Shown here: positions 57,465 to 64,000 of the stretch, piece by piece
Numbering within the stretch: position 1 is the stretch's first letter
Layout of the letters: every line of letters starts with the position of its first letter
Assembly (NCBI RefSeq): GCF_003854275.1
Contig: NZ_QTQP01000002.1
Span: 124,001 to 188,000 of the forward strand
Direction: 5' to 3'
From: Burkholderia sp. Bp8963
GTDB taxonomy: Bacteria; Pseudomonadota; Gammaproteobacteria; Burkholderiales; Burkholderiaceae
Length of the DNA stretch: 64,000 bases
Program-made: the position numbers and the translations under genes
The notes under the pieces: model-generated
The model's database searches: none
What the model was told of the DNA's origin: nothing
What the model saw: the letters and a program-made list of their open reading frames with translations, nothing else

Positions 57465-57708
57465 TTAACTAAGCAGTCTTCAGGTGTGCGAACTGGGCAG
57501 CGCGCAACAAGGTCCCACACCGATGCCGACCAGCGCGGGTAGTCCGCCACGACAGCTTCGTCACCGACGCCATTGAGCAACTGTTCCTCGAGACGCACTC
57601 GATATCAGCAAACGCACCATCACGTATTCGACCAATATCCGCCGTCGCGATGACTCGGCACCCCGACTCGCGACCACCGGGCCACAACTTAACCGTCACT
57701 TTCAGCAC
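57440..57708 (-). pseudogene. Frameshifted small conserved protein (VKLWPGGRES type)
   Basis: Starts at GTG 57708 with GGAGG upstream: VLKVTVKLWPGGRES...VIATADIGRIRDGAFAD. After GCTGA near 57600 the frame must shift by one base to continue as YRVRLEEQLLNGVGDEAVVADYPRWSASVWDLVARC...SRKD plus stop at 57440. Both halves read as one family I know from small Burkholderiales proteins (LWPGG...DYPRWSASVWDLVAR). The interval is 269 nt, one short of 90 codons, so a single-base deletion (or a sequencing error) explains it. Overlaps the HAD gene end by 20 bases. Confidence 0.7.
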
Positions 57709-58261
57709 CATCCCCTCCAAACGTCTTTTCCAGCTTTCTTTTAAGTTCCGCAAGCACGTGCGGCTCGCTGATGCCGAGCAGAGGGTCTGTGCGCACAAGT
57801 TGTTCGCGGCACCATGCGGGCCAATGCAGATAATCGTCGTCGAGCGCGAGCCATGCGGACGGTGTACGGCGCAGGACGTCAGCCCATATCTGCATACCCC
57901 TCGGTGCCTGAGAAAACTCGGCGACGTCCATCCTCGAGTGGTACGTGGCGCCAATAACTCTTGCCTGCAAGCCCGGCGTCAATCTACGCGACACGCGGTG
58001 GATGCTTCCGCGGTAGCGACGCACCCAGGACGTCGAAAGGACAATGCGAACATCGCTGTACGATGCGAGCAGTTCTTCAAGAAGTGCGCAGTGCTCAAAA
58101 AGTTGGTGACCCGGGGAGTTCTGCAAGGTTGGACCGCGCCTGTGAAGCAAAAATACGTTCTCCGGATGTAGCACCCCATCGTAATCGAGAAAGAGCAGGC
58201 GCCCGCCGGTGTGTCGCGGGCGCGGTATCTCGTACGTCGGCCCCGCAAATTCTTTTAGCAT
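57689..58261 (-). CDS. HAD-fold protein (HAD_18-like)
   Basis: 190 aa. Opens GRLLFLDYDGVLHPENVF, the HAD motif I (DxDG), then motif II as IVLSTSWVRR with Ser-Thr-Ser, and a late acidic motif LALDDDYLHWP. This short-capless pattern is that of HAD_18 proteins often found in mobile DNA; a phosphatase or nucleotidase role is possible but untested. ATG 58261 overlaps the upstream gene by 7 bases. Part of operon AbiEi-like, unknown, HAD, frameshifted protein. A degenerate second copy of its C-terminus lies at 59206-59307. Confidence 0.8.
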   Translation of the reverse strand: MLKEFAGPTYEIPRPRHTGGRLLFLDYDGVLHPENVFLLHRRGPTLQNSPGHQLFEHCALLEELLASYSDVRIVLSTSWVRRYRGSIHRVSRRLTPGLQARVIGATYHSRMDVAEFSQAPRGMQIWADVLRRTPSAWLALDDDYLHWPAWCREQLVRTDPLLGISEPHVLAELKRKLEKTFGGDGAESDG

Positions 58262-58698
58262 TGCCTGTCGCCGTCTGTCTGAAGCACCACTGACCAAGCC
58301 TCCAACAGGCGACGGGCAGTGGTGACCACGTCGTCGCCAATCACATACGCGGTTGGCGGAAGCTGCGCAACCGATTGAGCCGCTCGTGCGCTGGCGTAAG
58401 CGAAACTTCCTTTGCATAGAACGTCAATTCGAAAGGTGGTCACCAGCCGCATGCCCGCGGCTGCGCGGCAGGAAGTCTCATGAACAAAAATCGTGAAGCG
58501 CTCCGACACCGGATATGGACCACGCGGTATCGGATAGGCGAGCGCCCGTAGAGCGCGCTGCGACGTCGTACCGCCCGATTCGATGGAAGTGCCGTCGCAC
58601 ACCACGAGCAAGGTATCGCCACTGCAGTCACCCAGATACACCGTGACGTCCGTCTGCACGGCAGCGCTATATGGCGACATCCCCATGGCATCGCACAT
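58255..58698 (-). CDS. Unknown 147-aa protein of the HAD operon
   Basis: Begins MCDAMGMSPYSAAVQTDVTVYLGD and ends VVLQTDGDRQC. Beta-rich first half (TLLVVCDGTSIESGG; RFTIFVHETSC) and helical second half. Four to six Cys residues. No signal peptide or membrane helix and no family I recognise. ATG 58698 has AGAGGA 6 bases upstream, so it is preferred to earlier codons. It overlaps the HAD gene by 7 bases and follows the AbiEi-like gene by 40 bp, so the three are very likely made together. Confidence 0.65.
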   Translation of the reverse strand: MCDAMGMSPYSAAVQTDVTVYLGDCSGDTLLVVCDGTSIESGGTTSQRALRALAYPIPRGPYPVSERFTIFVHETSCRAAAGMRLVTTFRIDVLCKGSFAYASARAAQSVAQLPPTAYVIGDDVVTTARRLLEAWSVVLQTDGDRQC

Positions 58699-58738
58699 CG
58701 CTAGTCCTCTCGCGTCTCGATTCGTCTCATGGCGTGTC

Positions 58739-59194
58739 CTAGTCACCGCGCTCGTACACGACTCTCCTGCTACCAACTTGAATACGCCGGGTGATACGTC
58801 GTCGGCCAGTGGTCACGACCGCCACCATAGGAATTTGCGTGGACGTACCAGCGTTGTACTCTCTCGCGAGCTTTCCCGGACCGACGGAAATGCCCAGCTT
58901 TTTGAAAGCCTCCGCGGCTATTGCCTCAAACGTCGAGGCCGGCGCGGGACGACCGGTAAATCGGTTTATGCGGGTTTTGGCATATATGCCATGCCCCACA
59001 CGCGCCAGTTGTCCAGCGTCGACCAAGGCATGCAGCACACGGGTAAGCTGCGACGGACTTCCCAGTTTCGCGAGTTCTGACCGGAGAATGACGACTCCCT
59101 TTCTCTTTCGAATGGAGCGTGCAACTCGGTCCTTAACCCGGGAGGCGCGAGTCGTTGGGGAGCCCATATCATCAGGCCTTCGTATTGCACACAT
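58739..59194 (-). CDS. DUF6088/AbiEi-like winged-HTH protein
   Basis: 151 aa, basic. Residues ~15-75 hold a winged helix of the AbiEi antitoxin N-terminal type: VARSIRKRKGVVILRSELAKLGSPSQLTRVLHAL...GQLARVGHGIYAKTR, the GxLxRVGxGIY turn being diagnostic. The rest (AFKKLGISVGPGKLAREYNAGTSTQIPMVAVV) matches DUF6088 proteins. AbiEi proteins repress their own operon and pair with AbiEii nucleotidyltransferase toxins; no such toxin follows here, and the partners are instead an unknown protein and a HAD protein. ATG 59194 has GAGGAAG upstream. Confidence 0.78.
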   Translation of the reverse strand: MCAIRRPDDMGSPTTRASRVKDRVARSIRKRKGVVILRSELAKLGSPSQLTRVLHALVDAGQLARVGHGIYAKTRINRFTGRPAPASTFEAIAAEAFKKLGISVGPGKLAREYNAGTSTQIPMVAVVTTGRRRITRRIQVGSRRVVYERGD

Positions 59195-59205
59195 GGTGTG
59201 CTTCC

Positions 59206-59307
59206 TCAGTTGTCTTCGTACATCTTGGCCAGTTGTGTCTCAAGGTCCGCGAGCGCTGAAGGCTGACTTATCCCACGCAGCGGGTCTGTGCGCACGAGCC
59301 GGCGCAG
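59206..59307 (-). pseudogene. C-terminal fragment of a second HAD_18-like gene
   Basis: 34 codons after an in-frame TAG, reading LRRLVRTDPLRGISQPSALA...LAKMYEDN plus stop. The intact HAD protein ends QLVRTDPLLGISEPHVLAEL, so this is the tail of a paralogue. It directly precedes the AbiEi-like gene, which means an earlier HAD copy once sat at the head of the operon. Confidence 0.7.
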
Positions 59308-59403
59308 CTACAAGCTGAGTTGTTAGATGGAGCGCTGCATACTCGAGTCACGGTGTGAGGACGACCACCGCGCGTCCTTACAAATCAGCAATGCGCCTCA
59401 CCG

Positions 59404-59928
59404 TCATGGCGCGACTTTCATCCTGAATTCCTTTTTGCCGTCAAGCCCTGGCTCGACCCGAGTGCCGTGTGAAATCACCATGCCTGCAAGTCGATTGTCG
59501 AGCGCTTCACCAGCCGATTTAAGCTCCACGTCATGAAGCGCCGCATTGTTTGCAAGCAACTGGAGGTCCGACGAAGAAAGGTCCTGTAGCGACAGCAACA
59601 CCCCCTCCGAGAATGCCTCCGTTTCGACGTTCAGCAGCAGCTGTTTCTGAACTGCCTCCGCTTCGACTTCGAGCAACGTCGTTACCCATTCATCCTTCGG
59701 CCTTCGGGCGAGGTAGTGGACGAACCGCCGGACCATCCACTTCATGTAGTCGGCTCGCCACTCGACCTCCCCCGGCATCTCGCGGGACGGAACCGCATAA
59801 ATCAGTCCGTCGACCTCGAGCGCAATCACTGCCCCCAAACGAGACATCGTCGCGCGCGTAGTGGCGGGGACATACGCGAGATGTGAGAGACCAAGCTTCA
59901 AGTCGTTTCCTCGTCCGAAGAAGGCCAT
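59404..59928 (-). CDS. Unknown protein, 174 aa
   Basis: Soluble, begins MAFFGRGNDLKLGLSHLAYVPAT and ends KKEFRMKVAP. Contains RADYMKWMVRRFVHYLARRPKDEW and a helical Leu-rich section (LLSLQDLSSSDLQLLANNAAL). No family recognised, weak ribosome-binding site at 59928. Divergent from the XRE regulator gene (160 bp apart), which could control it. Confidence 0.55.
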   Translation of the reverse strand: MAFFGRGNDLKLGLSHLAYVPATTRATMSRLGAVIALEVDGLIYAVPSREMPGEVEWRADYMKWMVRRFVHYLARRPKDEWVTTLLEVEAEAVQKQLLLNVETEAFSEGVLLSLQDLSSSDLQLLANNAALHDVELKSAGEALDNRLAGMVISHGTRVEPGLDGKKEFRMKVAP

Positions 59929-60089
59929 GTTTAGGCTGGAGACTGCTGAGCGAGAACGACGACGCTGCGACAGCTGACCGTCGCCAGCGACAGTAGAGCG
60001 CAGTTTAGGCGAAAAAATATGTCCTGTATACTCTGTCTATTTTAAATATGCCTATTTTTAGTCTGTAGATAAACAATCATCATTGGGCG

Positions 60090-60425
60090 ATGCTTCCGGG
60101 CATGACTGATGACATCATTGATGCCCAGAAGCATGCACGCCACCTAGTGTCAGCAAATCTAAAATCGCTGCGAAAGAGGAAGGGTTTGTCCCAGGAAGGT
60201 TTCGCTGACCTAGCCGGCTTGCATCGCACTTACATAGGGAATGTAGAGCGTGAAACGGCCAACATCACGTTGGACAATCTCGTGTTGATAGCCACGACGC
60301 TCGGGGTTGAGGCGGCAGACCTTCTAAACAAGTCGCCCGAAAAGGTCGCCGACCTAAAACTGGGCCGTCGTCCGAAAACCTCATCCCCGACGGTTGAGCC
60401 ACTACCGCGGCGGAAAGAAAAATAG
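60090..60425 (+). CDS. XRE-family HTH regulator
   Basis: 111 aa. HTH of the Cro/C1 type at residues ~20-75: LKSLRKRKGLSQEGFADLAGLHRTYIGNVERETANITLDNLVLIATTLGV. Size and sequence resemble controller (C) proteins of restriction systems. A basic tail follows (LGRRPKTSS...PRRKEK). ATG 60090 or 60102 could be the start; neither has a clear ribosome-binding site. Upstream is AT-rich (60010-60070). Likely local regulator of the Gabija-like block or the divergent gene, by position. Confidence 0.78.
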   Translation: MLPGMTDDIIDAQKHARHLVSANLKSLRKRKGLSQEGFADLAGLHRTYIGNVERETANITLDNLVLIATTLGVEAADLLNKSPEKVADLKLGRRPKTSSPTVEPLPRRKEK

Positions 60426-60490
60426 CATCAACAATGCGCGTCTGACGGGTGCCGCATCCTGACTTGCCGACAGGCAACCGTCGCAGCACA

Positions 60491-60694
60491 TCATTCGTCT
60501 CTCTCACGCAACCACGCGTACGCAACGTCCTGTCGCCAGCGCAGCAGTTCGTGCTCGTACAACTGAGCGCGTGGCGGAAGCCGCCACGGACGATGTCTTG
60601 CCCACAAGGTGATTGTGCGGACCGACACGCCGAGAAGTTCGGCAAGTTCGTAAGCGTCCAGGCACGTGAAAATCTGCGGGTCAACGGCTTTCAT
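60491..60694 (-). CDS. Small HTH (excisionase-like) protein
   Basis: 67 aa, almost all one DNA-binding fold: LDAYELAELLGVSVRTITLWARHRPWRLPPRAQLYEHELLRWR, the HTH_17 pattern with wing and RWR end. Could act as a recombination directionality factor or a repressor. Ribosome-binding site weak. Opposite in orientation to the flanking regulator and the Gabija-like genes. Confidence 0.6.
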   Translation of the reverse strand: MKAVDPQIFTCLDAYELAELLGVSVRTITLWARHRPWRLPPRAQLYEHELLRWRQDVAYAWLRERDE

Positions 60695-60943
60695 GCGCCA
60701 TGTAGCGCAATCGTTTTAGTCACCGGTGTACCCCAGAGACCCAAGAGGTTCCGGTCCGCAGATTTTGCGTAGGTGATTGTCGCGTCGCACCCTACGCCCC
60801 TTCGGCATTGCCTAATTGCTATCGGAAGATGCGAACTGCCTGCCGTGGCTTCTGCTACATTTGAAGTGCCAACTCACTCGCCGAGTCGCAATGCGAATCG
60901 AATCTGCAGCCACGCAAAAACCGCTATACGCCAAGAGGGTGAC

Positions 60944-62650
60944 GTGCACATCGTAGCGCTTCGGGTCTACAACTTTCGAGGAATCCGCGAGCTCTCTTGG
61001 TTTCCCGGTCAGGGAGTCAACTGTTTGATTGGCCCGGGTGACAACTGCAAAACGACGATTCTCGACGCTATCGACCTTCTGCTCGCAGAAAGGCAGAACG
61101 CCACCTTCGATGACCTCGACTTTTACGACGCGAATCCAACAAACGCCATCAGGATTGTTGCCTGCATCGCTGGGCTGCCGACGGAGTACTTGCGCGAGGA
61201 CCGCTACGGCCTGTATCTATGCGGCTGGAACGACGTAAAGCTCGAATGGAAATCGGAGCCTGCTGAGAACGAGGGCTTCGCACCTGCCCTGGTGCTGCAA
61301 CTCGACGTCGACGATACGCTCGAGCCCACATGGTCAATCTATGTTGGTGGCGCGACTAACGACAAGACCAAGCGAGTTCGCTTCGCTGACCGCAAGGAGA
61401 TGGCGCCAGCGCGCCTCGGCGCCTACGCAGACCGGCATCTCTCATGGGGCCGCGGCTCCGCTTTGCAACGCGTCGGGGCACATCCAGAAAAGCTGCCAGC
61501 GCAGTTGAACGAGCTGCTGCGCTCGGCTCGCGACACCTTCGCTGCCAAAGGTGCGTCGACTTTCAGTGAAATCATTGAAGCGGTCTCGCCGGACATCGCG
61601 GGCTTGGGCGTTCAAGTCCGTGACAAACTGACGGCAAATTTGGACCACACGAGCTTCTCGATGAACGCAAGCGGGGTTGCCTTGCATGACGGCAACGTGC
61701 CGTTTCGCTGCATGGGAACAGGGTCCGCGCGCCTAGCCGTCGCAGCCCTCCAGAGCGCCGAGTCGGCGCAGCGTCACTTCCTGCTCATCGACGAGATTGA
61801 GTACGGGCTCGAGCCCCACCGAATCTCTCTGCTAGTAAGCCATCTGCGCAAACGGGTTGACGCAAGCGGTCAGGTATTCCTCACCACTCACTCTACGAGC
61901 GTTCTACGCGAGGTGAGATTCGGCGAAGTCTTCGTTTGTCGACGTGACGTTACAGGGAAGGTTGAGGTGAAGGCTTCCGCGGCAACCGCCACAGCCCCCC
62001 TCGAAGCAAAGCGTTACGTTCGTGACCTGGGCGAGGCGTTGCTCACGAGGTCCGTGCTTGTCTGCGAGGGCCAGACAGAAGTTGCGCTTCTCAAGGGATA
62101 CGCTGAAGGGACACAGCTGCAGTTCCAGAGATTCGGCGCGACGGTCATAGATGGCGGCGGCGGGTCGGCGCCCGCCGTCGCCATCCACTTTGCGTCGCTC
62201 GGCTATCGCACTGCCCTGTTGACCGACAGCGATTCGCCAATCCCGCCGGCATTCATTGCGCAGCTCAAGGCCCACAACGTTCCCCACTTCGAATGGGGTG
62301 ACGGGCGGTGCACCGAAGAGGAGCTTTTCATAGGGATATCGCCTTACTCGCGTTCCAACCTACTGAAACTGATAGCGCCCGAAATTGGCCTTCAGCGGAT
62401 GCTCGGTGAGCTTTCCAGTCGAGCGAGGATGAGCTTCGGGACGATTGAACAAGTGCTCGCCTATCTTCAGAGCCTGGAGGCGCTCCGCACGATTGGCAAT
62501 CTTGCGCATCAATCCAAGTGGATTAAGAAAGATTATGACCTTTGCTTCAGAATCGGAACCGATGTTCTAGCTCCAGAAAGCTTGATAGGTGGAGAAAGTC
62601 TCGACGGACACCTCGAACAAATCTTCGGATGGCTTTGCAGCAATGCTTGA
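60944..62650 (+). CDS. gajA: GajA-like ATPase-TOPRIM endonuclease (Gabija)
   Basis: 568 aa. N-terminal HIVALRVYNFRGIRELSWF, Walker A LIGPGDNCKTTILDAID (G30-T37) in which the Gly before Lys is Cys, Walker B HFLLIDEIEYGLEPHR (~285), switch His TTHSTSVLREV, then TOPRIM: LVCEGQTEVALLKGY with metal-binding Glu (~375), ALLTDSDSPIPP (~427) and CTEEELFIG. GajA is ~578 aa with this order and nicks DNA when nucleotide levels fall. Start taken as GTG 60944 (AGAGGGT upstream), which gives the natural N-terminus; the open frame begins at 60773. Overlaps the helicase gene by 8 bases. Confidence 0.82.
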   Translation: MHIVALRVYNFRGIRELSWFPGQGVNCLIGPGDNCKTTILDAIDLLLAERQNATFDDLDFYDANPTNAIRIVACIAGLPTEYLREDRYGLYLCGWNDVKLEWKSEPAENEGFAPALVLQLDVDDTLEPTWSIYVGGATNDKTKRVRFADRKEMAPARLGAYADRHLSWGRGSALQRVGAHPEKLPAQLNELLRSARDTFAAKGASTFSEIIEAVSPDIAGLGVQVRDKLTANLDHTSFSMNASGVALHDGNVPFRCMGTGSARLAVAALQSAESAQRHFLLIDEIEYGLEPHRISLLVSHLRKRVDASGQVFLTTHSTSVLREVRFGEVFVCRRDVTGKVEVKASAATATAPLEAKRYVRDLGEALLTRSVLVCEGQTEVALLKGYAEGTQLQFQRFGATVIDGGGGSAPAVAIHFASLGYRTALLTDSDSPIPPAFIAQLKAHNVPHFEWGDGRCTEEELFIGISPYSRSNLLKLIAPEIGLQRMLGELSSRARMSFGTIEQVLAYLQSLEALRTIGNLAHQSKWIKKDYDLCFRIGTDVLAPESLIGGESLDGHLEQIFGWLCSNA

Positions 62651-64000
62651 ACAAGCAGTCCAGCAGATGCTTCGCTCGCGCGTTGGAGCCATCGAGGCAC
62701 CAGCGGGTACCGGCAAGACCGAGCAAATCGCTCTCGTGGGTGGCAATGTCCCGGGTCGCTGGCTGATTCTCACCCACACCGTCGCGGGCGTTGATGCTAT
62801 TCGACGCCGGCTAGCCAAGCACAATGTTCCAGCCGAGAAAGCTCAAGTCGAAACGCTGTCCGCATGGGCGCATCGATGGGCGCGTGCTTTTCCCAAAGGG
62901 TCAGGCTTGGCTGCCGACTGGTCAGCGCGGTCGCGGCAATGGGACGCTGTCATGGTCGCAGCTGCGACGTTGGTTGAAAGCGGTGCGGTGCAAAGCATAC
63001 TCGGCGCGTCGTATAGCGGTGTTCTTGTTGACGAGTACCAGGACTGCACCGTCGCACAGCACGGACTTGTACGTGCCCTTTCGCGTCGTCTTCCCTGCTA
63101 CGTATTTGGCGACCCTCTGCAGGCAATTTTTGGCTTTCGTCCAGGCATGCTCGCAAACTGGCATTCGGACACCTTGGCTGTCTTCCCTCAAGCCGGCATG
63201 CTGAATACCCCACAACGATGGATTCACGCGGGCAATGCTGCTCTTGGCGCTTGGCTTATCGGCCAGCGAGCGAACTTTCAAGCCGGCATCTTCGATTTCC
63301 GAGATGCACCGAGTTGCCTGGAATGGCAGCCTTGCGCTCCCAAGCTCGCCGCTCAGCAACTCGCCGGCTCTTGCTCGATTCGGCCTCCGGAAGGAGAAAC
63401 GCTCGCGATTATTCATTCGAGCGTCGATGAGGTGCGACGCGCGGACTTGGCTAAAGCCATTGGTGCGACTACGGTTGAACCCATTGGGGGAAAGACCGAG
63501 CGCAACTTTTACGAGAGCCTCAGAACCCAAACCGGCATCGACCGGGTAAGTGCTGTTCTTGACCTCATGGGGACGGCCTACGTGGGTGTTGGCGCTTCAA
63601 ATAAAAGAAAGCGTGTCGAATCATTGTTGGCAAATCCTACGCGCATCAAGATGCCGGCAACCCCAGCGGAGCTCGCTTTGACCGGCGTGGCTGCAAGCGA
63701 TTCGCTTGCAAATGTCTTGGACGTAATTCGGTGCGTTGAGAGCGAAACTGGCGTAACGGCGGTCCGCCCAGAACTGGTGTCTTGCATCAAGTCGGCATTG
63801 CAACTGTGCGCGGAAAATCCTGCGCTGCAGCTCGATGACGCGGCATTCCAGGTTGCAAACGCGCGTCGCGAGAAAGGTCGTGTTCTTAGGAACAGGGCGG
63901 TTGGCAGCACGCTACTCATGAAAGGCCTGGAGTTCGACCATGTCGTCATTACGCCGGACGCTTGCGAAAATCACCACCATTGGTACGTCGCTCTCACTCG
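62643..64000 (+). CDS. gajB: GajB-like UvrD/Rep helicase (Gabija), 3' end outside window
   Basis: At least 452 codons. UvrD-type motifs: Walker A EAPAGTGKTEQI (~19-30), motif II VLVDEYQDCTVAQ (~130), motif III GDPLQAIFGFRP (~155), motif V STLLMKGLEFDHVVITPD (~425) and motif VI WYVALTR at the very edge. GajB is ~490 aa, so only the last few dozen residues should be missing. ATG 62643 overlaps gajA by 8 bases. The compact 1A/1B layout without large insertions fits GajB rather than housekeeping UvrD (~720 aa). Confidence 0.85.
   Translation, partial: MLEQAVQQMLRSRVGAIEAPAGTGKTEQIALVGGNVPGRWLILTHTVAGVDAIRRRLAKHNVPAEKAQVETLSAWAHRWARAFPKGSGLAADWSARSRQWDAVMVAAATLVESGAVQSILGASYSGVLVDEYQDCTVAQHGLVRALSRRLPCYVFGDPLQAIFGFRPGMLANWHSDTLAVFPQAGMLNTPQRWIHAGNAALGAWLIGQRANFQAGIFDFRDAPSCLEWQPCAPKLAAQQLAGSCSIRPPEGETLAIIHSSVDEVRRADLAKAIGATTVEPIGGKTERNFYESLRTQTGIDRVSAVLDLMGTAYVGVGASNKRKRVESLLANPTRIKMPATPAELALTGVAASDSLANVLDVIRCVESETGVTAVRPELVSCIKSALQLCAENPALQLDDAAFQVANARREKGRVLRNRAVGSTLLMKGLEFDHVVITPDACENHHHWYVALT

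Noticed and set aside
58739..59194. Complete AbiE type IV toxin-antitoxin system
   Set aside because: The AbiEi-like HTH is present but no nucleotidyltransferase (AbiEii) gene follows; neighbours are HAD and unknown proteins.

Overview
The window looks like chromosomal DNA of a Burkholderia-type betaproteobacterium, probably the B. cepacia complex. The first ~26.8 kb is very GC-rich with strong G/C third-position bias. It carries gene neighbourhoods familiar from Burkholderia: a nadE-glnB pair, an Omp38-type porin, ecotin, a HisJQMP-type amino-acid importer and paired small lipoproteins.

Core part (1 to ~26,800): 3' part of an ABC-F gene (uup), a DUF4399 protein, rubredoxin, tRNA-Arg(CCT), ecotin, small envelope proteins, an MFS drug exporter, two tandem paralogous lipoproteins, a nitrate/sulfonate/bicarbonate-type ABC transporter with a double-length permease, a two-component system facing an LTXXQ (Spy/CpxP-like) periplasmic gene across OmpR/CpxR-like direct repeats, the hisJQMP operon, GNAT and LysR genes, a porin, nadE-glnB, a FemAB-like acyltransferase and a GIY-YIG protein whose stop codon lies inside a strong terminator.

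Island part (~26,860 to the window end, right edge not reached): base composition drops abruptly just after that terminator. The left edge is a four-gene minus-strand module, 32,362 down to 26,916: three tyrosine recombinases of 420, 533 and 701 aa plus a 188-aa HTH/coiled-coil protein. It resembles Tn554 TnpA/B/C and other recombinase-trio elements. The cargo is almost entirely conflict genes: a Septu-like ATPase/HNH pair; a stand-alone OLD-family nuclease; an unrecognised pair (possible PD-(D/E)xK protein plus a one-helix membrane protein); an orphan T6SS VgrG with a PoNe-like nuclease effector and PoNi-like immunity protein; an H-NS protein with two DNA-binding modules and a histone-H1-like tail; a type I restriction-modification operon (hsdM-hsdS-[DUF262/DUF1524 GmrSD-like]-hsdR); a second, unrelated tyrosine integrase; an unrecognised operon (AbiEi-like HTH, unknown 147-aa protein, HAD-fold protein, frameshifted small protein); an XRE regulator; and a Gabija-like ATPase-TOPRIM/UvrD pair whose helicase runs off the right edge.

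The coherent reading is a defence-and-offence island with a multi-recombinase integration module, adjacent to the GIY-YIG gene. Best candidates for undescribed biology are the recombinase quartet, the 38.2-39.5 kb gene pair, the 57.4-59.3 kb operon, and the GmrSD-like gene built into a type I RM operon.
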